Shown here piece after piece: positions 1 to 6,150 of a stretch of DNA of 11,776 bases. The stretch is taken from positions 1 through 11,776 of the forward strand of contig MNUP01000035.1 in the NCBI GenBank assembly GCA_001871075.1, in the 5' to 3' direction. Both the position numbers and the translations under genes were made by a program. The notes beneath the pieces are model-generated. The model was not told the DNA's origin. It was given only the letters and a program-made list of their open reading frames with translations, and ran no database searches. Source of the stretch: Candidatus Desantisbacteria bacterium CG1_02_49_89. GTDB lineage: Bacteria; Desantisbacteria; UBA1551. Each line of letters begins with the position of its first letter. Position 1 is the stretch's first letter.

Positions 1-713
1 TTCGCGTTTGTCTGCTGCAGATGGATGACCGGGGAGACCTTCGCGAACCTGCGCAGCCATTCGTAGGGATCGGTGTCTTTGTCGCTGTGGGGGAAGTTGT
101 GGCAGCAGGCGTGGCCCACGTCCACCGTAAGGTAAACCGGCACAGCGGAATCCTTGTTGAACTTGTCGTAATATTCCTGCGCTTCATCGAGGGTGTAGGG
201 TTTTTCGGATGGAACATACATCTGCTCGAGCATCAGGAACTTGAGGCCTTTTTTCCTGCATTCCTCAGCCAGCATCATAAAGGATTTGTAAACGCACTGC
301 ATAAGGAAATCTTTTTCCCTGGGCCTCATCAGGTTCCTGTAAGGTATGTTGTCCAGGTGGCCCCCCATTCCGGACGCGCCCATGGCCACAGCCACTTCTA
401 TTGCCTCTTTACACCAGTGCTCGCCGTCCTTCCTTACTCCGGGCCTTGCGTCCCCCAGCAGGTTTACGCAGTGGGTTATGGTGCCGGTGTAGTAGTCGTA
501 GATGACAACTCCGTCTTCCTTGCATTCCTTCAGGGTTTTTTTCGCGATCTCCGTTCTCGTGGGTTCGGATATCATCAGGGGATCAAGCAGGTCCGAGCAG
601 AACTCCACGTATTTCACGCCGATCTTATTGACCACCCACAGCCATTCCCTTGGCTGGGGCCATCTTTTTTTCGCGAACGCGAGGTTTATTCCCAGATGAA
701 GCTTGGTCGCCAT
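1..713 (-). CDS. Sugar-phosphate isomerase/epimerase, TIM-barrel type (3' end outside window)
   Basis: Open from the ATG at 711-713 to the window edge, giving 237 residues with no stop. A strong Shine-Dalgarno (GGAAAGGAG) lies 6 nt upstream and fixes the start. The protein opens MATKLHLGINLAFAKKRWPQ and has the features of the xylose-isomerase-like TIM-barrel family: an early 'KYVEFCSDLLDP' strand, 'LMLEQMYVPSE' with a probable metal-binding Glu, 'YLTVDVGHACCH' with the Asp/His metal ligands, and 'VSPVIHLQQTNA' near the cut end. Family members are cytosolic, metal-dependent and isomerise or epimerise sugars or sugar phosphates; the 'PVIHLQQT' ending resembles the branch that includes tetrose/pentose-phosphate epimerases. 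The exact substrate cannot be read from the sequence. Roughly 40-80 C-terminal residues should lie beyond base 1. A repeat-filled spacer separates it from the TPR-SPOR gene upstream. Confidence 0.85.
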   Translation of the reverse strand, partial: MATKLHLGINLAFAKKRWPQPREWLWVVNKIGVKYVEFCSDLLDPLMISEPTRTEIAKKTLKECKEDGVVIYDYYTGTITHCVNLLGDARPGVRKDGEHWCKEAIEVAVAMGASGMGGHLDNIPYRNLMRPREKDFLMQCVYKSFMMLAEECRKKGLKFLMLEQMYVPSEKPYTLDEAQEYYDKFNKDSAVPVYLTVDVGHACCHNFPHSDKDTDPYEWLRRFAKVSPVIHLQQTNA

Positions 714-741
714 GATTTGCTCCTTTCCTTTAAATGATGAT

Positions 742-820
742 GTCAGCGATAAATACCCAAATTAATACTGTTTTTTTGTTTTTAATCGCTGAAATTGGTC
801 TTTTATCGCTGTAATCATTA
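742..820. repeat. Inverted short-unit repeat filling the 714-821 spacer (GATTACAGCGAT type)
   Basis: Read in the gene direction, this begins with GATTACAGCGATAAA just after the upstream stop codon and has a second TTTCAGCGATTAAA unit about 22 nt on. The far side carries a single inverted unit. A perfect 10-bp inverted pair, CAGCGATAAA at 744-753 and TTTATCGCTG at 802-811, flanks an AT-rich middle. It is a diverged relative of the elements at 3572-3671, 6160-6259 and 7721-7856. Confidence 0.7.
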
Positions 821-821
821 T

Positions 822-1844
822 TTATTTGATTTTAACCACATGCGCCGGCATCGCGCCTTCCGCTTTGATCTTTGCCGCGAGCTCTTTTGCTTTTTTTTCG
901 TCGGTAAATTTCCCGATGTTAACCCTGTAGAAATTGTCCAGGCCCACGGTAGCCTTCTGGGTCCAGGGGTCAAGGCCCTTCTTCTTAAGCTCCCGGACCT
1001 GCGCTTGAGCGTTCTCCTCGCTGATGAACGAACCTACCTGGACTGTCCATACCTGCCTGTCTAAAGGCCATAGGGCGTGTGTTTCAGCCACCGCTATCTT
1101 TTCAACAGGCACAGCCAGTATTTCAATTGTTTCTTCCGAGATCTCTGCGGTCGAAGGCGGAACGCCCTCTTTTATTTCAACCGTTTCCTCAGGGTGGCGT
1201 ATAAATTTCGCCTCAGAGCTCAACGGGTACCTGCGGCACAGGTCGTCCGCGGTGATCTGCGCTACCCTGTCGTTATCCGTTTTCATATAGCAGAGATATG
1301 TCTGGTAAAGCACGTAGGGTTCTATCTCCCGCGTCGGGAAGATCCACCTGTATTCCCGCAGGGCCCGGATATAATCCTCTTTTTTATAATAAGCGTTGGC
1401 GATCCCGGTCTTTGAAGGGACCACAAACCCAGACCAGGGGTTTGACGAGATGGCCCTGCGGAATTCTTCCACAGCAAGGTCGTATTTGCCGTTTTCCATT
1501 GAGCACAGCCCCATCCTGTACCAGGCAAGGGGGGTCTGCTTGTGCCTTATGAACAGCTTCGTGAATACCTCGTAGTTAAAATGCGCGGTTTCGTATTCCC
1601 CCATCAGGAACCTGGTTTCCGCTATCGCCATATAGGCTTCCCCGGCTTCATCCGTCCCGGGGAATTTTTCAACCACTTTCAGGTATTTTTCTATTGCCAG
1701 CAGTATATTTTCTTCCTTCCTGGCGCTGTCCATCAGGCCCAGTAGTTCAGCGTTCATTCCCGGCACCTCATACTGGGAGAAAGCCGGCAAGGAAGAGGCA
1801 ATTACCGCGAAAAGGATAATGACCGCAATATTTACTTTTTTCAT
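822..1844 (-). CDS. TPR-repeat envelope protein with C-terminal SPOR domain
   Basis: 340 residues. The ATG at 1842-1844 is chosen over an in-frame start 90 nt upstream because GAGGGGG sits just before it and the protein then opens with a clear signal peptide (MKKVNIAVIILFAVIASSLPAFSQ). Residues about 35-215 form TPR-like helical pairs, for example 'AWYRMGLCSMENGKYDLAVEEF' (quoted in part: AWYRMGLCSMENGKYD) and 'GIANAYYKKEDYIRALREY'. A Glu/Pro-rich linker follows at about 220-255. Residues about 265-340 are a SPOR domain ('WTVQVGSFISEENAQAQV' and 'FYRVNIGKFTDEKKAKELA'). SPOR domains bind denuded septal peptidoglycan glycan strands, so a periplasmic role in envelope or division is likely, with the TPR part binding a partner. 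The overall plan resembles BamD/CpoB-like TPR proteins with SPOR added. The specific function is unknown. Confidence 0.85.
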   Translation of the reverse strand: MKKVNIAVIILFAVIASSLPAFSQYEVPGMNAELLGLMDSARKEENILLAIEKYLKVVEKFPGTDEAGEAYMAIAETRFLMGEYETAHFNYEVFTKLFIRHKQTPLAWYRMGLCSMENGKYDLAVEEFRRAISSNPWSGFVVPSKTGIANAYYKKEDYIRALREYRWIFPTREIEPYVLYQTYLCYMKTDNDRVAQITADDLCRRYPLSSEAKFIRHPEETVEIKEGVPPSTAEISEETIEILAVPVEKIAVAETHALWPLDRQVWTVQVGSFISEENAQAQVRELKKKGLDPWTQKATVGLDNFYRVNIGKFTDEKKAKELAAKIKAEGAMPAHVVKIK

Positions 1845-1860
1845 TTCCCCCTCAAAGATT

Positions 1861-1946
1861 ACCACGAAAGCACTCCGCCCGTCTTTCAGCGGGCGAGACT
1901 TCGCCCACCCGGAAAGGATGGGCGAGGAAATCACGAAAACACGAAA
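1861..1946. repeat. CACGAAA-type short repeat with nested GC-rich hairpins
   Basis: ACCACGAAAGCAC on the left and TCACGAAAACACGAAAT on the right are units of one short array, split by a GC-rich block of about 55-60 nt (about 1874-1930). That block holds alternating complementary stretches: CGCCCG 1876-1881 with CGGGCG 1890-1895; GGGCGA 1891-1896 with TCGCCC 1901-1906; CGCCCA 1902-1907 with TGGGCG 1919-1924. Alternative hairpins are therefore possible. The base composition differs sharply from the AT-rich flanks, which suggests insertion. Confidence 0.6.
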
Positions 1947-1953
1947 TAAACAA

Positions 1954-2057
1954 CTTTATAACCTTTATAAACTACCTTTTAACCACGAATTTCCACTAAT
2001 TTACACGAATTATTTTTAACTTTGGAAACTCTGTAAACTATGTAAACTTGTAAGCTT
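1954..2057. repeat. Juxtaposed short-unit arrays (CTTTATAA, CACGAATTT and GTAAACT types)
   Basis: Three different arrays lie end to end. CTTTATAAC/CTTTATAAA occupies 1954-1971 (period 9). 1981-2012 reads as decamers, CACGAATTTC, CACTAATTTA, CACGAATTA, and matches one arm of the inverted element at 4253-4340. 2024-2057 contains GGAAACTCT, GTAAACTAT, GTAAACTT, GTAAGCTT (period 8-9). No coding sequence or clear promoter is seen here. Confidence 0.6.
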
Positions 2058-2073
2058 ATCAGCCTAAAACTCT

Positions 2074-2105
2074 GACACGCTGATACGTTGACACGTTGAT
2101 ACGCT
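2074..2105. repeat. Four tandem octamers, GAYACGYT
   Basis: GACACGCT, GATACGTT, GACACGTT and GATACGCT follow one another without gaps. Differences between units are transitions only. The array lies between the murG stop and the other arrays of this spacer. Confidence 0.75.
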
Positions 2106-2109
2106 TTAA

Positions 2110-2144
2110 CTTGTTACTTGTTACTTGTTACTTGTTACTTGTTG
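2110..2144. repeat. Five tandem heptamers, CTTGTTA, overlapping the 3' end of murG
   Basis: Units start at 2110, 2117, 2124, 2131 and 2138; the last is CTTGTTG. In the gene direction the unit is CAAGTAA. The three units nearest murG are translated as its last residues and the next unit supplies its TAA stop at 2121-2123. Confidence 0.85.
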
Positions 2145-3245
2145 CGCCATTTGCAGTATTATGGCGGCTATCCTTGCCGCTGCGCACGGCCTGCCGAAGT
2201 TCTTGCTCGCCCTGCCCATTTTTTCAAGGATCTCCGGGTTGTTTATAAGGCTCAGTATCTCACAGGCAAGCCTGCGACCGTTCAAGTCGCTGTCCGCTAT
2301 TGTCCGCGAAGCCCCCCTTCCCATAAGCACTTCCGCGTTCAGCATCTGGTGGTTTTCCGCCGCGTAAGGGTAAGGTATAAGGATCGAAGGAAGGCCCCTG
2401 GTTGTTATTTCAGCGATGCTTGTGGCTCCCGCCCTGCATACAACAAGGTCAGCCGCGGCAAGGGCGTCCCAGATATCGTCCATGTATGCATACAGCTCAT
2501 AGCTCATAGCTGATGGCTTAAAACCTGAAGTCAGGGATTTAACGGATTCAAAATCGTCACGGCCGGTAATGTGAAGGATCTGGAGATCGGGTTTATCAAG
2601 GAGTTTAAGGGCTTCGGCGAACACGGTGTTGATCTTTCTCGCTCCCCTGCTGCCGCCGAACACCAGCACCGTTTTTTTATTAAGGTCAAGCCCCAGCTTT
2701 TTCATCGAGGTTTCCCTTTCAGCTGAAAGGACCTCTTCCCTTACAGGATTACCCGTAACCTCTATCTTTTCCTTCGGGAAATATTTGCCTGATACTTCAA
2801 AGGTTATGCCTATGCCTGTTGCCGCCTTACCAAGGATCCTGTTCGTAAGCCCGGCAACCGTGTTCTGCTCGTGTATGAAAACAGGGACCCGGAGGAACCA
2901 GCCTGCCAGAGCGACAGGCCCGCTCACGTAACCGCCTACCCCAACGCACACATCGGGCCTGAATTTATTCACTATCGAAAGCGACTGGAAACACGCGGCA
3001 ACGGCGCTGAAGAAAAACGCGGGGTACGTCAGGACGTTCCGCCTGAGGAGCTTTTTAGCGGAAATACTTTCAAATGGGATCCCGGCTTTTTTCACGACAG
3101 CTTCCTCTATGCCGCCCTTTGTGCCGACAAAAAGGATCTTCACTCCCTTGTTTTTCAGGAGCTGTTCAATGATCGCAAGCGCCGGATACAGGTGCCCGCC
3201 TGTCCCGCCCGCAGCAATTAATATTTTTATTTCCTTATTATTCAT
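2121..3245 (-). CDS. murG: UDP-GlcNAc--lipid I N-acetylglucosaminyltransferase MurG
   Basis: 374 residues, normal for the family (about 355-375). MurG transfers GlcNAc from UDP-GlcNAc to undecaprenyl-PP-MurNAc-pentapeptide at the inner face of the cytoplasmic membrane, making lipid II. Diagnostic motifs are the N-terminal glycine loop 'AAGGTGGHLYPALA' (H18), 'VGVGGYVSGP', 'HEQNTVAGLTNRILG', 'TGNPVRE', 'FGGSRGARKIN' and the donor-site segment 'CRAGATSIAEITTRGLPSI' followed by 'PYPYAAENHQ'. The ATG at 3243-3245 is preferred because it places the glycine loop near the N-terminus as usual; no Shine-Dalgarno precedes it, only a TTTAACC-type repeat. Two parts derive from repeats: residues about 244-251 (see 2494-2514) and the tail VTSNK plus stop. 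No other division/cell-wall cluster genes are adjacent. Confidence 0.96.
   Translation of the reverse strand: MNNKEIKILIAAGGTGGHLYPALAIIEQLLKNKGVKILFVGTKGGIEEAVVKKAGIPFESISAKKLLRRNVLTYPAFFFSAVAACFQSLSIVNKFRPDVCVGVGGYVSGPVALAGWFLRVPVFIHEQNTVAGLTNRILGKAATGIGITFEVSGKYFPKEKIEVTGNPVREEVLSAERETSMKKLGLDLNKKTVLVFGGSRGARKINTVFAEALKLLDKPDLQILHITGRDDFESVKSLTSGFKPSAMSYELYAYMDDIWDALAAADLVVCRAGATSIAEITTRGLPSILIPYPYAAENHQMLNAEVLMGRGASRTIADSDLNGRRLACEILSLINNPEILEKMGRASKNFGRPCAAARIAAIILQMAQQVTSNK
2494..2514. repeat. Three AGCTCAT heptamers inside the murG coding sequence
   Basis: AGCTCAT, AGCTCAT, AGCTGAT at 2494-2514. The 20 nt at 2495-2514 are identical to 4603-4622 in the FmdB/kinase spacer. In murG the units are read in frame as about seven residues (SAMSYEL, residues 245-251), just before the conserved 'MDD' that precedes the UDP-GlcNAc-binding region. 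Confidence 0.75.
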
Positions 3246-3249
3246 TTGT

Positions 3250-3392
3250 TTAAAAGTTAAAAAGGTTAAAGGGGTTAAAGGTTTTAAACCATAATTCGTG
3301 CTAATTCGCGCCGTAGCCCGCCACGAATATTGGCGGGCGGAGGCCCCTGTATTGAGCTGCATAGCAGCTACAGGGGGAAATTCGTGGTTAAA
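3250..3392. repeat. GGTTAAA array plus ATTCGTG half-element with nested GC-rich hairpins
   Basis: 3250-3290 is a run of GTTAAA-containing units (AGTTAAAA, AGGTTAAA, GGGGTTAAA, GGTTTTAAA) that abuts the murG start codon. From about 3290, AATTCGTGCTAATTCG and, at about 3378-3392, AAATTCGTGGTTAAA belong to the decameric element type seen at 4253-4340. Between them lie two GC-rich hairpins: GCCCGCCA 3316-3323 with TGGCGGGC 3331-3338, and CCCCTGTA 3344-3351 with TACAGGGG 3369-3376, the second enclosing AGCTGC/GCAGCT. Confidence 0.65.
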
Positions 3393-3398
3393 TGTATT

Positions 3399-3560
3399 TC
3401 AGGGGGTAAACGATGAAAGCATCGCGATGATCTTCGAGTAATAGCCCTCAAGGGCGCTTTGAAAGAGCGCGTGCGCTCCCAGGGCAGCAAGCCCCACGAA
3501 CGCGGCCGCCATCACGTACTCCACCATCCCCTGTCCTTTTTCCCTGAGTTTTACAATCAT
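3399..3560 (-). CDS. Small Flp/TadE-like prepilin (53 aa)
   Basis: Short ORF from ATG 3558-3560 to TGA 3399-3401; a weak AAAAGG precedes the start. The protein begins MIVKLREKGQGMVEYVMAAA and continues with an unbroken hydrophobic stretch to about residue 34, then an amphipathic tail ending SSFTP. A short basic leader, G9-Q10, Glu at +5 after the predicted cut (Q10-G-M-V-E14-Y15) and a following hydrophobic helix are the class III (Flp-type) prepilin signature, so processing by a TadV/PilD-like prepilin peptidase between G9 and Q10 is likely. No peptidase, TadA ATPase or secretin gene lies in the window. It may be a minor pilin/pseudopilin or a small membrane-anchored protein using the same export route. 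Not confirmed by length-based gene finding, but composition and motif are convincing. Confidence 0.75.
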   Translation of the reverse strand: MIVKLREKGQGMVEYVMAAAFVGLAALGAHALFQSALEGYYSKIIAMLSSFTP

Positions 3561-3571
3561 GTTCGCCTTTT

Positions 3572-3671
3572 GATTACAGTGATTTAAAAAGAGATTACAG
3601 TGATTACTTTTAAAATATCATGATCAGTTTTTCAATATCACCGTAATCATTAGTTAATAATCACCGTAATC
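3572..3671. repeat. 100-nt inverted element, GATTACGGTGATTA type
   Basis: In the gene direction: two GATTACGGTGAT units 23 nt apart, an AT-rich core, then two inverted ATCACTGTAATC units 21 nt apart. It begins directly after the TAA at 3673-3675 and ends 11 nt before the Flp-like start codon. A second copy of exactly the same length is at 6160-6259; others are at 7721-7856 and, diverged, 742-820. Confidence 0.85.
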
Positions 3672-3672
3672 G

Positions 3673-4236
3673 TTATTTAAAGGAAACGCTGGCGGCAAGC
3701 AGGATAAGCAGCGAAATAACGCTTGCACCCAGAGCGAACTTTGTTTTCCTGGTTTCTTTCCCCTGCTCATTAAGCCGGGATATCAGCGCGTCCTGCTGAG
3801 CTGCCGCGTCTGAAAGATTCTTTTCAAGCACTGCCATGTCCTGAGCCACACCTGTTACTATTTCGGAAGGCTCTTTCCGCGCTTCTTCCTTTATAAGCGA
3901 TCCCCGGATCTCCTCAAACAGGCTTTTAAGCGAAGCAGGTTCTCTGTTCGAGACCTTGTAACCGGGGCTGAGCGCCAGTATTTCTCTTATTTCAGCCTTC
4001 ATTTTCTCGTCGTCGCCGAAAGCCCTGTGTATCTTCATCATATAATAGTGCGCTTTTATTTTGTCTTCGTCAGGCGCGTCAGCGGAGTCAGCTATTCCCC
4101 GGAATTCTTTCAGGGCGTCTTCGTAATACGCTTTGTCGAACAGGTCAATGCCTTTCTTCATCTCCTGCGCCGGGCAGGAACTTTTGACACAGATCACCAC
4201 AGATATCACTGTTACCGCTAAGATCAACTTTTTCAT
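3673..4236 (-). CDS. Small exported TPR-like protein with C-terminal membrane anchor
   Basis: 187 residues from ATG 4234-4236; GGGAG 5-6 nt upstream supports this start over one 42 nt earlier. An N-terminal signal sequence (MKKLILAVTVISVVICVKSS, cleavage probably near residue 23) precedes a TPR-like helical region at about 25-110 ('GIDLFDKAYYEDALKEFRG', 'KAHYYMMKIHRAFGDDEKM'). A helical, Glu/Gln-rich stretch at about 120-160 ('AVLEKNLSDAAAQQDALIS') suggests a coiled coil. Residues about 166-184 form a hydrophobic helix, ending VSFK. The protein is likely periplasmic and tethered by its C-terminus. The family is not one I recognise; similar small TPR proteins often accompany PEGA-domain or kinase genes, and a PEGA kinase lies two genes upstream here, but a functional link is only inferred. 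Confidence 0.7.
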   Translation of the reverse strand: MKKLILAVTVISVVICVKSSCPAQEMKKGIDLFDKAYYEDALKEFRGIADSADAPDEDKIKAHYYMMKIHRAFGDDEKMKAEIREILALSPGYKVSNREPASLKSLFEEIRGSLIKEEARKEPSEIVTGVAQDMAVLEKNLSDAAAQQDALISRLNEQGKETRKTKFALGASVISLLILLAASVSFK

Positions 4237-4252
4237 TTTAACTCCCGTTAGC

Positions 4253-4340
4253 AACCACGAATTTACACTAATTTCCACGAATTAAATGAAGTTATTTGCC
4301 AAATTTGCTAATTCGTGAAAATTCGTGATAATTAGTGGTT
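4253..4340. repeat. Inverted decameric element, CACGAATTT type
   Basis: Left arm 4253-4284 and right arm 4309-4340 are each 32 nt and are inverted copies matching at 27 of 32 positions. Each arm is three roughly 10-nt units built on CACGAATTT/CACTAATTT. The core (4285-4308) is AT-rich. The element starts 4 nt after the FmdB stop codon in the gene direction and ends close to the GGGAG of the next gene. Half-elements of the same type are at 1981-2012 and about 3290-3392. Confidence 0.85.
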
Positions 4341-4344
4341 AAAA

Positions 4345-4587
4345 TCAGTTCGAGCAGGTAGAGCATTTGTGCGAGCCGCAGGAACCGCATTTTGAACCGG
4401 AACTTGAGCAGGAGCCTGAAGACGATTTATTATCCGCGCTGTGCGCGCCGTGCACTGCGAACGCGGAAAGCAGTTTGTCTAAATTGCCGCTGCCGCACTT
4501 TTCGCAGTTTATCTTTTCGTCCTTCCTCATTACAAGGGTCTCAAACTCTAACCCGCATTCATTGCACTTAAATTCGCGAATAGGCAT
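4345..4587 (-). CDS. FmdB-family zinc-ribbon protein with Cys/Ser-rich tail
   Basis: 80 residues. The ATG at 4585-4587 is preceded by GGAGG with 7-8 nt spacing; an in-frame ATG seven codons earlier has no such site. The N-terminus MPIREFKCNECGLEFE and the second knuckle 'INCEKCGSGNLDK' give C8, C11, C28 and C31, the single zinc ribbon of the FmdB/CxxC_CxxC_SSSS family. The tail (about 54-80) is rich in Ser, Gly and Cys, with five further cysteines including C67-x-x-C70 and C75-x-x-C78, as is common in this family. The original FmdB was proposed as a regulator of amidase genes, but for most members the role is unknown; nucleic-acid or protein binding through the ribbon is likely. Cytosolic. 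Confidence 0.9.
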   Translation of the reverse strand: MPIREFKCNECGLEFETLVMRKDEKINCEKCGSGNLDKLLSAFAVHGAHSADNKSSSGSCSSSGSKCGSCGSHKCSTCSN

Positions 4588-4602
4588 CACAACCTCCAAA
4601 AT

Positions 4603-4686
4603 GCTCATAGCTCATAGCTGATAGCTCATAGTTAGAACAAAATACTTAAGCAGCTGCAATGAGCCATGAGCTATATGCGGCATTTG
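4603..4686. repeat. Inverted heptamer element, AGCTCAT type, with GCATTTGTT end
   Basis: 4603-4632 is heptameric (GCTCATA, GCTCATA, GCTGATA, GCTCATA). A core containing CTTAAG follows, then inverted units GAGCCATGAGCTAT, and GGCATTTGTT, which touches the kinase stop codon at 4687-4689. The right half matches the element at 9133-9223, including the non-heptameric GCATTTGTT end. The left end lies beside the FmdB Shine-Dalgarno. Confidence 0.8.
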
Positions 4687-6150
4687 TTATTCTAAAGTGA
4701 TTTCTCCGTTCTTGTAAATTATCCGCAAGACAGGCTTGTCGGGCGTTATTTCGACCGCCCGGATCTCGTCTTCATAGTCCGGATGGGTGATCTTTATAGC
4801 GTGCTTCCCGGCTTTGACATTTTTAATGACCCTGCTTCCCTCTCCCTGCGCCGCGTTATCAAAATATATAATTGCGTCCGCCGGGGTCGAGTTAATGTAA
4901 ATTGCCCCGGGTATCTCCTCTTTTTTTGCGGAATAAACCGCCTTGTCTTCTTTAAGGGTGGTAAGCGAAGGGTCCGCGTTGTTCAGGGGAGCCGCGGGTG
5001 CTTTGCTGATCTCACCGGAACTTTCAGCATTTTTCTTTTCCTCCGGGACAGTAACAGCCGCGGGGGCCGCGTTTTCCTCAACTGACTGTTTGGTTCCGGG
5101 TTTATAAAAGAATAAGACCGCTATTATTGTGCACAAAAGCGCTGCGGAAGCGGTTATAATGACCTTCCGGGACATGCCTGATCCTGTTGCCGCTCTGACA
5201 ATTCTGGAGCTGATCACCTGTGTCTGGGCGCCGGCCGTAGGTGACGCGCCGGCAGCGGTGGTATCTTCGGCCGGCTGCAGCAGTGCCGCGGCGTCTTTTT
5301 CGGAAAAAACTATTCCCAGTTCCCTTGCCGCGGCTTCCAGGCCGGTAAGCACTGCCTGCGCTGACCCGTACCTTTTATCCCTGTCTTTTTGAAGGCTTTG
5401 CCTCAGGACCTTCAATATCTCCTGCGGGACCCCTTCAAGTGAACGCAGGTCTGTTTCGATCTCAGCGTTGCGCACTTTCTCCAGTATCTCGAATTCCGAT
5501 TCACCTGCGAACAGCCTGCGGCCGGCAAGCATTTCATACATTACTATACCGGCGGCGAATATGTCCGCGCGCAGGTCCGTGTTTTCCCCTTTCGCCTGTT
5601 CCGGAGAAAGATAGGAAAGTTTGCCTTTCAGCATCCCTACGCTTGTGTTCGAGGGAGCCATGAACGCGGCCCTGGCTATGCCAAAATCGCTGAGCTTCAC
5701 CCTGCCTTCGTTCGAAATAAGGATGTTGGACGGGTTTACATCCCTGTGGATCACGTTCTTTGTGTGCGCGAACTGCAAAGCGTTCAAAACGGATGTTATC
5801 ACAAAAAGAGCGGAAGCAAGCGGTATCCCGCTGGGGGATGTTTCCATTTTTTCCGCCCTGTCCAGCACCTGGGCAAGGGTCCTGCCATCCACGTATTCCA
5901 TGGAGATATAGTAACTGCCGTCCTGCATCCCCATTTCGTATATGCTGACTATCCCGGGATGGTTAAGGTTCGCCGCGATGACCGCTTCGTTGCGGAACAT
6001 CCGGACGAATTCCTTATCCTCGCTTAAGTGGAGTTTTATCATTTTGATGGCGACTATCCTGCGCAGGTCTGTCTGCCTGGCTTTCAGGACATTGGCCATC
6101 CCGCCCCTGCCTATCTCTCCCAGTATCTCGTAGTTCCCGAACTTCTCCAT
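4687..6150 (-). CDS. Membrane-anchored Ser/Thr protein kinase with C-terminal PEGA domain
   Basis: 487 residues from ATG 6148-6150, which places MEKFGNYEILGEIGRGG at the N-terminus as in PknB-type kinases. The kinase domain spans about 7-275: glycine loop GRGGMANV (14-21), VAIK lysine K36, alpha-C Glu E55, HRDVNPSN with catalytic D137, DFG D155, 'LSPEQ' (181-185) in the position of APE, and D196. The usual Lys of HRDLKPEN is replaced by Asn, a change seen in other bacterial HRDxxPSN kinases. A linker leads to a transmembrane helix at about 330-349 ('VIITASAALLCTIIAVLFFY'). The distal part ends in a PEGA domain (about 415-487, 'INSTPADAIIYFDN', 'AGKHAIKITHPDYE'), probably periplasmic. It likely transmits an envelope signal into cytosolic phosphorylation. 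No Shine-Dalgarno is visible; a repeat abuts the start codon. Cognate phosphatase and targets are not in the window. Confidence 0.93.
   Translation of the reverse strand: MEKFGNYEILGEIGRGGMANVLKARQTDLRRIVAIKMIKLHLSEDKEFVRMFRNEAVIAANLNHPGIVSIYEMGMQDGSYYISMEYVDGRTLAQVLDRAEKMETSPSGIPLASALFVITSVLNALQFAHTKNVIHRDVNPSNILISNEGRVKLSDFGIARAAFMAPSNTSVGMLKGKLSYLSPEQAKGENTDLRADIFAAGIVMYEMLAGRRLFAGESEFEILEKVRNAEIETDLRSLEGVPQEILKVLRQSLQKDRDKRYGSAQAVLTGLEAAARELGIVFSEKDAAALLQPAEDTTAAGASPTAGAQTQVISSRIVRAATGSGMSRKVIITASAALLCTIIAVLFFYKPGTKQSVEENAAPAAVTVPEEKKNAESSGEISKAPAAPLNNADPSLTTLKEDKAVYSAKKEEIPGAIYINSTPADAIIYFDNAAQGEGSRVIKNVKAGKHAIKITHPDYEDEIRAVEITPDKPVLRIIYKNGEITLE

Noticed and set aside
21-737. Long plus-strand ORF of 238 codons at the window start
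   Set aside because: It is the shadow of the isomerase on the minus strand, which has a strong Shine-Dalgarno, family motifs and metal-ligand residues; the plus-strand product resembles nothing and lacks a ribosome-binding site.
2110-2144. CRISPR-like array in the short tandem repeats
   Set aside because: Units are 7 bp with no spacers between them, are degenerate, and no cas genes are present. The same holds for the other arrays.
3246-3362. N-terminal extension of murG by 39 residues
   Set aside because: It would be read from repeat and hairpin sequence, and MurG proteins begin a few residues before the GGTGGH loop.
3572-3671. Sigma-70 promoter inside the GATTACGGTGATTA elements
   Set aside because: AT-rich cores give weak -10-like strings by chance; no -35/-10 pair with good spacing recurs across copies.
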